Source: Geobacter argillaceus (GTDB taxonomy: Bacteria > Desulfobacterota > Desulfuromonadia > Geobacterales > DSM-12255). From it: 64,000 nucleotides of DNA. Each line of letters begins with the position of its first letter. Positions within the stretch are counted from its first letter, which is position 1. The notes beneath the pieces were generated by a model, which made no database searches, was not told the DNA's origin, and saw nothing but the letters and a program-made list of their open reading frames with translations. A program made the translations under genes and the position numbers. The stretch is from assembly GCF_007830735.1 (NCBI RefSeq), contig NZ_VLLN01000014.1, positions 40,857 to 104,856 of the forward strand, in the 5' to 3' direction. Shown here in pieces: positions 44,874 to 52,932 of the stretch.

Positions 44874-46070
44874 ATGAAGTTTACTGACCGGTACATCCAA
44901 TCCCTTAAACCAAGGGAGAAAGAATACTGCATCCGCGAAAGTCACGGCTTCACAATACGCGTTCTCACGACCGGATGCAAGACTTTCCAGTATATCTACA
45001 CACTTGCAGGCAAGCGCCGACGATTCAACCTGGGGCACTATCCAGCAACGACATTGTCAGAAGCTCGGGAAAAATTCCGTGCCGCCGCCAACCAGGTCAG
45101 TAAAGGTTTAGACCCGCAATCTCCTCCACCCGTTGTTGTCGAACCCGAACAGCATACCGTGAAAGATCTGGTTAAAGACTACCTGGAGCATCTGGAAAAG
45201 TCTGCTGCCAAGACATATCTCAAAACAGCCAGTCTGACATTGAAGAACGATGTACTGAAAAACTGGGAAGATCGCCAGGTCGGGAGTATCCGCCGCCGCG
45301 ATGCCATCTTGCTGGTAGAGGATGTCGCCTCCCGGGCCAAGGCCCAGGCGCTTGGCGTCCTGAAACACGCAAGAGCCATGTTCACCTATGCCCTGCATCG
45401 CGAACTTGTTGACTTCAATCCTTTTGCCGGAGTGTCGGCTGCCATCCCCGATGTTACCCCGAATTCAAGAGAGCGGGTTCTGTCGGATAACGAAATAAAA
45501 ATCATCTGGAACACTCTGTCCGACAAAGACAGTGTCGGAAGCCTGATTGCTCGCAATGGATTACTACTGATACTTGTTACCGCTCAACGGCCCGGTGAAG
45601 TGGCAGGAATGGCCAAGTCGGAAGTTGACAAAGAATGGTGGACCATCCCCAAAGAGCGGGCAAAGAACAAAGAGGAACACAGGGTATATCTTACGCCGCT
45701 GGCGCAACGACTTCTGCCGAAGCTGATCTGTCCATGGTATTTCCCGTCTCCGGATCTGGAGTCACCAATCGGTCGACCTGCTCTCTCCCATGTTCTCACC
45801 AAGCAGCCTAAAGACAAAGAAGGAAAGATCACCCGGCAGCAATACCTCGGGCTGCCTCGGTGGACTCCTCATGATTTGCGCCGCACGGCTGCCACCAAAC
45901 TGTCGGAACTCGGTTGTCCGGATGAAATTATCGATGCCATCCTGAACCATGTCAAAAAAGGCGTGATCGGCGTCTACAATCGCAACAAGTACGATAAAGA
46001 GAAAAAGAAATGGCTGCTTAAGTGGGCAAAACACCTTGAAGCCCTGGTCAGCAACCCCACAGACAAGTAG
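44874..46070 (+). CDS. P4-type tyrosine recombinase (integrase)
   Basis: 398 residues from the ATG at 44874 behind AGAGGTTCC. The N-terminal arm domain (DUF4102-like, about 1-85), SAM-like core domain (about 95-190) and catalytic domain are all present, with R239 (AQRPGE), H333 and R336 (PHDLRR), H359 and nucleophile Y368 (GVYNR). All catalytic residues are there, so it may be active. Its adjacency to the tRNA-Arg(CCU) 3' remnant suggests that this tRNA gene is its target. Confidence 0.93.
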   Translation: MKFTDRYIQSLKPREKEYCIRESHGFTIRVLTTGCKTFQYIYTLAGKRRRFNLGHYPATTLSEAREKFRAAANQVSKGLDPQSPPPVVVEPEQHTVKDLVKDYLEHLEKSAAKTYLKTASLTLKNDVLKNWEDRQVGSIRRRDAILLVEDVASRAKAQALGVLKHARAMFTYALHRELVDFNPFAGVSAAIPDVTPNSRERVLSDNEIKIIWNTLSDKDSVGSLIARNGLLLILVTAQRPGEVAGMAKSEVDKEWWTIPKERAKNKEEHRVYLTPLAQRLLPKLICPWYFPSPDLESPIGRPALSHVLTKQPKDKEGKITRQQYLGLPRWTPHDLRRTAATKLSELGCPDEIIDAILNHVKKGVIGVYNRNKYDKEKKKWLLKWAKHLEALVSNPTDK

Positions 46071-46130
46071 CTCTCACAGATTCCAGCAACTAAGCGAGTG
46101 GTAGCGAGACCTTCTCTACTAGCGATCATC

Positions 46131-46394
46131 TCAGCAGTCTTCAAACCTCAGTGCCCCATCAATCGCCTGCCTGACAAACTCATACTTCTGCATCATCCTC
46201 AGCAGATCAAGCGCCGTCATGCCAGTGTCCTTGTAATACCAGTTCCGTGCCCGTTCGACAGGGATGTTGAGGTCGCGCGCCGCCTGCTTTGTCGTGATCT
46301 TCCGCTTCCGCAGCAACTTCACAATATATCTCGTCAGGTCGCCATTGTTGAGTTCATTTTTGTGGCAAATCTGCCACAGAATCATAGTAGACAT
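46131..46394 (-). CDS. Small HTH protein divergent from the serine recombinase
   Basis: 87 residues, start ATG at 46394 with AAGGGGCGT upstream. The middle, DLTRYIVKLLRKRKITTKQAARDLNIPVERARNWYY in pieces, is a helix-turn-helix with a basic first helix. It is transcribed away from the recombinase gene across a 63-bp gap, so it may repress that promoter or act as a directionality factor (inference). I do not recognise a named family. Confidence 0.6.
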   Translation of the reverse strand: MSTMILWQICHKNELNNGDLTRYIVKLLRKRKITTKQAARDLNIPVERARNWYYKDTGMTALDLLRMMQKYEFVRQAIDGALRFEDC

Positions 46395-46457
46395 ACGCCC
46401 CTTGTTGGTTGAAAGTATTACCGGAATATTCTGTGTGGAATTAAGGAGATACCCGGG

Positions 46458-48062
46458 ATGCAACCAGCAGGAACGGCATATACAGCGGCTGAAATCAAGA
46501 GCCTGCGCCTGAAAGGTGCCATGTATATCCGCATGTCCACAGAGTTGCAGGTGGAGTCGCCGGAAAATCAGGAGCGGGCAATACGTGCCTATGCCGCTGA
46601 GTACGGCATTGAAATCATCAAGACCTATGCGGATCTGGGTGTCAGCGGGATCAATACGGAAAAGAGGGAGCAGTTTCAGACCCTGATTGACGATGTTGAG
46701 CAGGGGCGAAACGGATACAACATTGTCCTGTACCTGGACGAAAGCCGCTGGGGCCGTTTTGTAGACAGCCGCGAGGCTGAATATCACCGGATGAGGCTGG
46801 AACGTAAAAACGTCGTCTGCCAGTCCTGCGAAAAGCCGGTGACGCTGACCAGCAACCTTGCCGATCGGATTATGACCCTGCTGCGGGATGAAAGTGCCAG
46901 TGACTATTGCCGCCAGCTCTCTCAGAAGGTGTGGGCAGGACAATGCAACCTGGTGGCGAAAGGATACCGGCAGGGAGGTGTGGCAGGTTTCGGGCTCCGG
47001 CGCATGCTATTGGATGAAGCCGGTAACCCCAAGCAGGAATTGGCAATGGGGCAGCGGAAAAGCCTGCTCACCGAGCGGGTGATTCTGATGCCGGGGTCAG
47101 ACGAGGAATGCCGGATTGTGCTCTGGATTTATGATCAGTTCATCGGCGGGAGCAGCGAAACTGAAATTGCGGCGCAGTTGAACGTACAAGGAGTGAAAAC
47201 CCATTTTGGTCGCCCATGGTCACGAGGGACCGTATGCGAGGTGCTGACCAATGAGAAGTACGTCGGCAACAACTTATTCAACCGCACATCGGGCAAGATG
47301 AAGAGCAGAGCCAAGCCCAATCCGGAAAGCGAATGGGTTCGTAAGGAACACGCCTTCGAGCCCGTAGTGGACATGGAGCGTTTCTACACAGTCCAAGGAA
47401 TATACCGGGAACGTAACAAAAAGACTACCGACGAAGAACTGCTGCAGGGGCTACGGGATTTATACGCCAGGCAGGGACGCCTTTCCGCGCTGATCATTGA
47501 CGAAGCTGATTTCTTACCTCCCTGCAGTCTGATCCGCAATCGTTTCGGCGGCCTTCTGCGGGTCTATCAGATGATCGGGTATACCCCGAAGCGCGACTAT
47601 CAGTATGTTGCCATCAACCAGCGGCTGCGCACCCTCCATGCCGAGATCGTTACCGATGTAGTCCGCACCATAGAGAACCTTTGCGGCAGGCGGATTCCCA
47701 TGGACCCGGAAAGCTGCCTGCTGGAACTGAATCACAATCTATTCATTTCAGTTGTCATCAGCCGCTGCTTCACTACCCCAGCCCGAATCCGGCGCTGGAA
47801 AATTCGCTTCGACAGCGGTCTCCGTCCTGACATAACCGTAGCGGTGCGCATGGATGTCCGTAATGAAGCGATCCGGGATTACTACATCCTCCCAGCGCTG
47901 GAATTTTCAGACGGGCAATTGAAGCTGTCGGAGGAGAACGCAGGATTTCTGGACGGCTTTCGTACCGATACACTGGATTACTTGCTGAAGCTGAGCATCA
48001 ACATCTCTCTCGATAAGGCGGTTGAACATGGATCATGGGGCCGTAGCGCTTATTCCCATTGA
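46458..48062 (+). CDS. Large serine recombinase
   Basis: 534 residues. The N-terminal catalytic domain starts near residue 20 with YIRMSTELQVES, nucleophile S27, and has the ENQERAIRAYAAEYG segment. A recombinase domain follows (IAAQLNVQGVKTHFGRPWSRGTV and NEKYVGN). The C-terminal part has a 'RLSALIIDEADFLPPCSLIRNRF' type element, resembling DNA-binding repeats of homing-endonuclease-linked proteins, and lacks the usual zinc-ribbon cysteines. TTAAGGAGATACCCGGG precedes the ATG. It overlaps the next gene, so the three genes form an operon. Confidence 0.88.
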   Translation: MQPAGTAYTAAEIKSLRLKGAMYIRMSTELQVESPENQERAIRAYAAEYGIEIIKTYADLGVSGINTEKREQFQTLIDDVEQGRNGYNIVLYLDESRWGRFVDSREAEYHRMRLERKNVVCQSCEKPVTLTSNLADRIMTLLRDESASDYCRQLSQKVWAGQCNLVAKGYRQGGVAGFGLRRMLLDEAGNPKQELAMGQRKSLLTERVILMPGSDEECRIVLWIYDQFIGGSSETEIAAQLNVQGVKTHFGRPWSRGTVCEVLTNEKYVGNNLFNRTSGKMKSRAKPNPESEWVRKEHAFEPVVDMERFYTVQGIYRERNKKTTDEELLQGLRDLYARQGRLSALIIDEADFLPPCSLIRNRFGGLLRVYQMIGYTPKRDYQYVAINQRLRTLHAEIVTDVVRTIENLCGRRIPMDPESCLLELNHNLFISVVISRCFTTPARIRRWKIRFDSGLRPDITVAVRMDVRNEAIRDYYILPALEFSDGQLKLSEENAGFLDGFRTDTLDYLLKLSINISLDKAVEHGSWGRSAYSH

Positions 48063-48894
48063 AGATATTCACATTCTGAATCCGCGGGTGCGCAATCAGA
48101 TCATTGCCGAAGAGATCCGGCAGAACATTCGGAGCATTGGCCTGAAAAGACCCATAACGGTCGCTCCCCGGAAAGATTCAAAAAATGGCAAGAAGTATGA
48201 CCTCGTGTGCGGACAGGGGAGGATCGAGGCCTTCGTTGCCGCCGGGGAAACGGAGATCCCCGCTGTCATTCGAGAGGTAAGCGAAGAAGATGCGCACATC
48301 ATGAGCCTGGTGGAGAATATCGCCCGGCGCAACAACAGCGCCCTGGAACTACTGCAGAGCATCAAGTATCTGAAAGGCCAGGGGTATGCCGATGATGCCA
48401 TCGCTGCCAAGACCAACCTTGGTAAAGATTATATTCGCGGCATCATCCGCCTGCTCGAAGAGGGAGAAGAATACCTGGTCAACGCCGTGGAAAAGGGGCG
48501 AATTCCGCTCTACCAGGCGCTGAACATAGCTGCGGAAAACGATGCCGCCGTACAGACTGCTCTGACGGAAGCGTATGAATCGGGGGCATTGACCGGGAAA
48601 AAGCTGGTCATTGTGCAGAAGATCATTTCCCGGCGCAAACATTACGGCAAAGGGTTATCGGCTCCGCCACGCGAAAAGGCCATTCTTTCCGCAGAGGATC
48701 TGATTGCAGCCTATGAAAACGGCGCCAGGGAGAAGAAACGGCTACTGGCCCAGTCGAACTACATCAAGGATGTCCTGGACTATACAGCCATGGCTCTGCG
48801 CCAATTATTGAATGATGTCCATTTCACCAATCAGCTGAAGGCCGTCGGCATGAATGAAATACCTCTGCATGTCACGGATCTTCTGAAAAGGTAG
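48028..48894 (+). CDS. ParB/RepB-like protein 1
   Basis: 288 residues from the ATG at 48028 (a TTG at 48022 is also in frame), overlapping the recombinase gene. The N-terminal ParB-type nucleotide-binding fold has GQGRIEAFVAAG in place of GxRRxxA and then VENIARRNNS. A helix-turn-helix (DDAIAAKTNLGKDYIRGIIR) follows, and the C-terminus is helical. Such proteins bind DNA and may use CTP. Here they accompany a recombinase and not a ParA ATPase, so they are more likely recombination or regulation partners than partition factors. Confidence 0.78.
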   Translation: MDHGAVALIPIEDIHILNPRVRNQIIAEEIRQNIRSIGLKRPITVAPRKDSKNGKKYDLVCGQGRIEAFVAAGETEIPAVIREVSEEDAHIMSLVENIARRNNSALELLQSIKYLKGQGYADDAIAAKTNLGKDYIRGIIRLLEEGEEYLVNAVEKGRIPLYQALNIAAENDAAVQTALTEAYESGALTGKKLVIVQKIISRRKHYGKGLSAPPREKAILSAEDLIAAYENGAREKKRLLAQSNYIKDVLDYTAMALRQLLNDVHFTNQLKAVGMNEIPLHVTDLLKR

Positions 48895-48899
48895 CGGCG

Positions 48900-49793
48900 A
48901 TGGCAAATATAATAAAGCAGGGATTCCAGGAAAAACTGATCGAACTTGGCGTGGAGGAGTTGCTCACTACCAAAAGCATTTCCATCTATGCAATGAAATG
49001 CAGAAAGTATGGTCAGGTCCTTTCCTCCATCCGGGAGGTGGGACTTATCGAAGCCCCGGTGGTCGCACCGTTGAAAAAAGGGAAAGGCTATCTTTTGCTC
49101 GATGGCCATCTGCGGATCATGGCCCTGAAGGAACTGGGAGTGGAACGGGTCTCCTGCCTGATTTCCACCGATGACGAGACCTATACCTACAACAAGTACA
49201 TCAATCGGCTCTCGGCGATTCAGGAACATCGCATGATAATGAAGGCCATACAGTCAGGAGTCTCGGAAGAAAAACTTGCAAGGGCTTTGAACCTTGATAT
49301 CAGCACCATCAGAAACAAGAAATGTCTGCTTGAGGGCATCTGCCCCGAGGCTATTGAACTGCTGAAGGACAAGTCTGTGCCGGAACCGGTATTCAGGGTG
49401 TTGAAAAAAATGAAGGCGCCCCGGCAGATTAACGCCGCCATGCTGATGAATGATCAGAACAAGTTCACCTCCAGCTATGCAAAGGCCCTTCTGGACGCAA
49501 CACCGGCGAATCAGCTTGTCAACAAAGGCAGGCCGAAAAAGGAGACTCCGGCGATACTGGCCCGCCAGGCGCGTCTTGAGGAAGAGAGTCTTGCCCTGTC
49601 CAGGGAGATCGGTTCATTGAAAGAGCAGTACGGTACCGCCATGATCGACATGACATCCATGCAGGCATATCTGAAAAGTCTGCTCGGCAACGAAACGGTT
49701 GCGAAGTACCTGCGGGAACTTCATGGTCCTGTCCACGACAAATTCAAGGAAATTGCCGAACTAGACTTCTTCAGGCTGAAAAATATGGCGTGA
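48900..49793 (+). CDS. ParB/RepB-like protein 2 (plasmid-partition RepB C-terminal type)
   Basis: 297 residues, starting 5 bp after the previous stop. A ParB-like fold has DGHLRIMALKELG where ParB has its arginine box, then EHRMIMKAI and a helix-turn-helix (SEEKLARALNLDISTIRNKK). The C-terminal half is a long helical region like RepB. It differs from protein 1 in the nucleotide-binding box, so the two may form a heteromeric pair with only one functional CTP site. The following 59 bp to the E1 gene hold nothing recognisable. Confidence 0.75.
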   Translation: MANIIKQGFQEKLIELGVEELLTTKSISIYAMKCRKYGQVLSSIREVGLIEAPVVAPLKKGKGYLLLDGHLRIMALKELGVERVSCLISTDDETYTYNKYINRLSAIQEHRMIMKAIQSGVSEEKLARALNLDISTIRNKKCLLEGICPEAIELLKDKSVPEPVFRVLKKMKAPRQINAAMLMNDQNKFTSSYAKALLDATPANQLVNKGRPKKETPAILARQARLEEESLALSREIGSLKEQYGTAMIDMTSMQAYLKSLLGNETVAKYLRELHGPVHDKFKEIAELDFFRLKNMA

Positions 49794-49852
49794 GTGTTAA
49801 TTGTGGTCGCATTGTCCATGCAGCAGTTCTGGCACATAGTTTACTCATACCA

Positions 49853-51334
49853 TTAACTATATTTCTGCTTTAAAATATCGATTACTCCTTTGTCAGAGCA
49901 TAGATAACAGGCTTTGTCCGCTTTTCGAGTGGTTTGATTGCCTGGGGCAGGATATGCAAATATTCTTAGTTGCCAGTGGTAAGGATCTGATGAAGATCCC
50001 CATATTTCATGTAGCAATTCGACAAAACCTCCGATACCTGAGAGAAGAGATGAAAAGACAAACGGCACATCAACTTCTTTATTGCCTTCACCAACAGGGA
50101 TACGTCCTGTTGCGCACAAATTCCCTCTGATACTCCGCAGTGGTTTACCAATCATATCCAGGTTGAAGTCAATCTGACGACTATCACAAATCCTCCGTAC
50201 CTCGTCAGGATTTAAGCCTGCCCCGGAAAATAACAACTCCCTTACCTTTGCAGCTGGTAAACCTGTTTCCCTTGAAATCTGTCCCGTCTCATCAAGTTCC
50301 ACTTTGGTATTTTCCGGATAAGCACAAAAAAGGCATGGCCAATCATCGGAAAACCCAAATCTTGCCGCACCGACTCGATCTCCATCTGTCCACATGTTCA
50401 CCACTCGTAAAGGTAATTTAAGAGCAAGATGACGCCGATGCTCAGTGGAATCTACACCCACAACTGCCAAGCGCACATTGCAATCCGGTCGCTTATTCTG
50501 AAAAAAACGATTCATATCTTCATGATGTTTTTGAATAGATAAATTTATATGTCTGCTTTGTAATTTCGCTGCAACCGAATCCGTCTTTTGCACCTTGTCA
50601 TCTTCTGCGACCATGCCTACATATCTCTGCCCATTTGAATGATCATAATTATCGTGGTCAATCAAGTGGATAGATCCTGACACTTCTGAAGGCCATCTTT
50701 CCAACAACCACAGCATACTGTGGGTTACGGCACCTACTCCGAAAACATGGAGATCATCGAAATTCAATGATCTGACCCCCGGGGAGAAATCACAGTTGCC
50801 ATATGTCCATAGATTCCATCTAAACTCTGAAGGCAGAGGAATAATTCTATCTCCAAGTTCAACTGCAAAAATTGCTTTGAAAACTTCAATTGCTGCGACC
50901 GCCGCTGCAGCTGCCGGCCCAACCGGGTTATCCTCCTCCCCCACATAAGCCTCTGAACCAGCCATTGCTGTCCATCCTGCAGCACCTATCCGTAACCCAG
51001 GCCCATTGCCGGAAGGGAAATCGGTACCTATGGAAAGTATGAAATCATACGGAGGTTCCCATTTTTTTTGATAATAATGAGTTTGCATTCCTGATCTTGC
51101 AGCTCGATCCGCAGTGGTTATAAACAGATCAGAATATGAACCTTCAACGTCCACAACTGGCCAAAGACGGCCCAACACTTCACCGAGTGCTTCGATCAAT
51201 AATAAGCCCGATTGTGAAACGCCTTCCCCTGTCCAAATCCCTATTCTGGCACCTTGCAGTTTAGCAATGAGATTCGGATTCCCGATTGCGGATGTGAATG
51301 CCATCTTGTTTTTACTCTGAGCATCATTCATCAT
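49853..51334 (-). CDS. E1-like ubiquitin-activating enzyme (ThiF fold)
   Basis: 493 residues from ATG 51334, which overlaps the JAMM gene stop; GAGGTTTAC is the ribosome-binding site. Residues about 190-445 form the ThiF/E1 adenylation domain: GVGA at 199-202, D226/D228 with N234 and R237 for ATP, and D295 before the crossover. C407 (NLCATG) is a candidate thioester cysteine. CxxC pairs at 334/337 and 476/479 probably bind zinc. The N-terminal 185 residues look like an extra Rossmann-type domain without a GxGxxG. Expected role: adenylate the Ubl C-terminus and pass it to the E2-like protein. Confidence 0.85.
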   Translation of the reverse strand: MMNDAQSKNKMAFTSAIGNPNLIAKLQGARIGIWTGEGVSQSGLLLIEALGEVLGRLWPVVDVEGSYSDLFITTADRAARSGMQTHYYQKKWEPPYDFILSIGTDFPSGNGPGLRIGAAGWTAMAGSEAYVGEEDNPVGPAAAAAVAAIEVFKAIFAVELGDRIIPLPSEFRWNLWTYGNCDFSPGVRSLNFDDLHVFGVGAVTHSMLWLLERWPSEVSGSIHLIDHDNYDHSNGQRYVGMVAEDDKVQKTDSVAAKLQSRHINLSIQKHHEDMNRFFQNKRPDCNVRLAVVGVDSTEHRRHLALKLPLRVVNMWTDGDRVGAARFGFSDDWPCLFCAYPENTKVELDETGQISRETGLPAAKVRELLFSGAGLNPDEVRRICDSRQIDFNLDMIGKPLRSIRGNLCATGRIPVGEGNKEVDVPFVFSSLLSGIGGFVELLHEIWGSSSDPYHWQLRIFAYPAPGNQTTRKADKACYLCSDKGVIDILKQKYS

Positions 51335-51804
51335 GTAAACCTCAATCGTGCCAATACTTCGTCCTGGCTCCACAAGCGCCAGTCATTAGTTTCTCTTTCA
51401 TACACGTTTACGCCTGGAAATCCCTTAATGCCGTTTTTCCCATAGAATGGAACAATGATACTCAATGCGCCTATATGCCTGACAACCTCCCACTCTCTGT
51501 CGAGTTCTGACATCCAAACATTTGCAGAAGGATGAGTATGCAACTGAATTACACTTCGCTCTTTGCGATCAAAATTATCAAATTGAATTCGACTGAGTTC
51601 CTTGCCTTCAATATGTACGTATACCCCGAAAGTTGTTTGACCAGGGGTCTGTTTTGGGATCACACACCTTTTAACTTTACAAACTTCTTCCTCTGTCGTT
51701 AGCGGCGCTGTCCAAATGGCAAATATTTCATGGTTGCCGGCAGTTATAGCCCTTTCGGTTTCAGCCACCACGTCTTTGGGTATCTCAAAATATTTCAATT
51801 TCAT
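51331..51804 (-). CDS. JAMM/MPN-family isopeptidase (deubiquitinase-like)
   Basis: 157-residue stand-alone JAB domain. The JAMM motif is complete: E26, then H89-T-H91, seven residues, S99-x-x-D102. This sets a catalytic zinc. It should trim the four-residue tail of the Ubl precursor to expose Gly-Gly, and may remove Ubl from targets. The ATG at 51804 overlaps the E2-like stop (ATGA), and its own stop overlaps the E1 start, so stoichiometric coupled translation is likely. Confidence 0.9.
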   Translation of the reverse strand: MKLKYFEIPKDVVAETERAITAGNHEIFAIWTAPLTTEEEVCKVKRCVIPKQTPGQTTFGVYVHIEGKELSRIQFDNFDRKERSVIQLHTHPSANVWMSELDREWEVVRHIGALSIIVPFYGKNGIKGFPGVNVYERETNDWRLWSQDEVLARLRFT

Positions 51805-52283
51805 ACCGCTTGTACCTCAGCTTTATTGAGATCGGAGTAAAGTTGCGTGATCAGTCCCGGAATCCGGTATTGCGGCAGGTTTCTGATGGCAGACCAAAGA
51901 ACTTCCAAGTGACATTCATGATATTCTCTCCACCCCTTGAAGCATAACCACGACCTGGGGACCTCAAAGGGGTTACCGTTTTCAGTCTGAAAACCGATGC
52001 CTTGTGGTATTAAACCTTGGCCACTTAACAATGCTTCCCCTCCTTCATTTACCCAATAACCCTGCACCGGCAGGTAGTCATATTCATCGGCAATTATTCT
52101 AAGCAGAATTTCGCGTTGCTTCATTTTCCAGAACAAAGCAACTTCAATTACCGGGAAATTGACTTCAATTACTCTGATCCCCGTCTTTTGAAAATTCGCC
52201 GCCTCCTTGACAAGAGGCAGCGAATCCGTTTCGAATTTCATTCTTGCCAACAAAGGATCAGAAATCAAGGTGACCGCCTCCAC
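51801..52283 (-). CDS. E2-like conjugating-enzyme homologue (divergent)
   Basis: 160 residues if the GTG at 52283 is used. A TTG at 52268, seven bases behind GGAGG, would give 155. Strand-rich middle (VIEVNFPVIEVALFW, REILLRIIADEY, PVQGYWV) then a Pro-rich turn, WLCFKGW and helices resembles the E2 fold. C114 and C124 are the only cysteines; C114, before the helix, is the better thioester candidate. The call depends largely on position between Ubl and JAMM genes. The start overlaps the Ubl end. Confidence 0.6.
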   Translation of the reverse strand: MEAVTLISDPLLARMKFETDSLPLVKEAANFQKTGIRVIEVNFPVIEVALFWKMKQREILLRIIADEYDYLPVQGYWVNEGGEALLSGQGLIPQGIGFQTENGNPFEVPRSWLCFKGWREYHECHLEVLWSAIRNLPQYRIPGLITQLYSDLNKAEVQAV

Positions 52284-52536
52284 CGTCTTTTTGGGTCAAG
52301 GACAGTACGTCATTTTCTTTTACCCCGTTGTCTTCAAGAGACTTGCTCGTGTCGAGTTTGTTTTCGCGATCACTTAAAATGTATTTTTCCCAGTTCTGCT
52401 TTTCTCCAGGAGGCAATAACATTTTTATGACCTCTTCCACTTTAAGGTTGCTTACGAAATCCTCTTCTTTCGGGATACCGTCAACTAGAATGGTAAGGTG
52501 CATCTTGTTTTGTGAGTCATGTTGATGTTGATTCAT
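52258..52536 (-). CDS. Ubiquitin-like modifier with C-terminal Gly-Gly and short tail
   Basis: 92 residues from ATG 52536, seven bases after AAGGAG. Residues about 11-84 have a beta-grasp pattern: MHLTILVDG, a helix with KVEEVIKMLL, a strand with YILSD, and SLEDNGVKENDVLSLTQ, the ubiquitin-like closing strand. The end is G85-G86-G87-G88 then His-Leu-Asp-Phe, so it is a precursor needing cleavage after glycine before activation. The JAMM protease two genes on is the obvious processor. One domain only. It could be mistaken for a sulfur carrier, but the operon argues for conjugation. Confidence 0.82.
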   Translation of the reverse strand: MNQHQHDSQNKMHLTILVDGIPKEEDFVSNLKVEEVIKMLLPPGEKQNWEKYILSDRENKLDTSKSLEDNGVKENDVLSLTQKDGGGGHLDF

Positions 52537-52549
52537 TGTAAATCTCCTT

Positions 52550-52783
52550 TTATTTTTGATCTCTTGGCGGACAGGGATCATTGCCGTGGCTGTCTGAATT
52601 TGAGATTTTCCCATCTTTGTTGTGAATGACGAATTCGGTTCCCTGGTTCAGGCTGATCTTTCGGCCAAGGTCAATCGCATCTTGTTTAGTACCAGTGTGT
52701 GCTGACGCTCTGTCTGCCCCGCTTCGTTTCACGTTCCAGCCGCCATTAGGATTCGGTACTACATGGTGTTCGTCGCGCGCCAT
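52550..52783 (-). CDS. DUF2188-type small protein, first gene of the Ubl operon
   Basis: 77 residues from ATG 52783 (AAGGGGAAGCTTT). The sequence HHVVPNPNGGWNVKRSGADRAS then a KQDAIDLGRKIS helix and FVIHNKDGKI matches DUF2188, which is a small alpha-beta domain of unknown function. It ends 13 bp before the Ubl start, so it is the first gene of the operon. It might be a modification target, adaptor or unrelated passenger; nothing in it decides. Confidence 0.8.
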   Translation of the reverse strand: MARDEHHVVPNPNGGWNVKRSGADRASAHTGTKQDAIDLGRKISLNQGTEFVIHNKDGKISNSDSHGNDPCPPRDQK

Positions 52784-52832
52784 AAAGCTTCCCCTTTTTG
52801 AAGTGGATTGTAAATATTGATGCCACAATAAT

Positions 52833-52885
52833 CAAGCGTGCTAAGTATGTCAAGCACATTCTTTGCACGCTTGCTATTCTTTGCA
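52833..52885. promoter_or_regulatory. Repeat-rich divergent control region
   Basis: In the gap between the divergent DUF2188 and XRE genes lie a perfect 9-bp inverted repeat, CAAGCGTGC (52833-52841) and GCACGCTTG (52865-52873), and two copies of ATTCTTTGCA (52858-52867 and 52876-52885) 18 bp apart. They are good candidates for the XRE operator controlling both directions. Confidence 0.6.
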
Positions 52886-52932
52886 AAATGGTTTAATATT
52901 ACAGTAAATTCACAGATTAGGAGGGAATAGTC

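Noticed and set aside
46394..46943. Upstream extension of the small HTH frame on the minus strand
   Set aside because: It runs opposite the catalytic domain of the serine recombinase and has no similarity. The ATG at 46394 has a suitable ribosome-binding site.
49853..52536. Interpretation of the ThiF and beta-grasp genes as thiamine or molybdopterin sulfur transfer
   Set aside because: No thiazole synthase, MoaE or related biosynthetic genes are nearby. The JAMM protease, E2-like protein and a tail after Gly-Gly point to protein conjugation.
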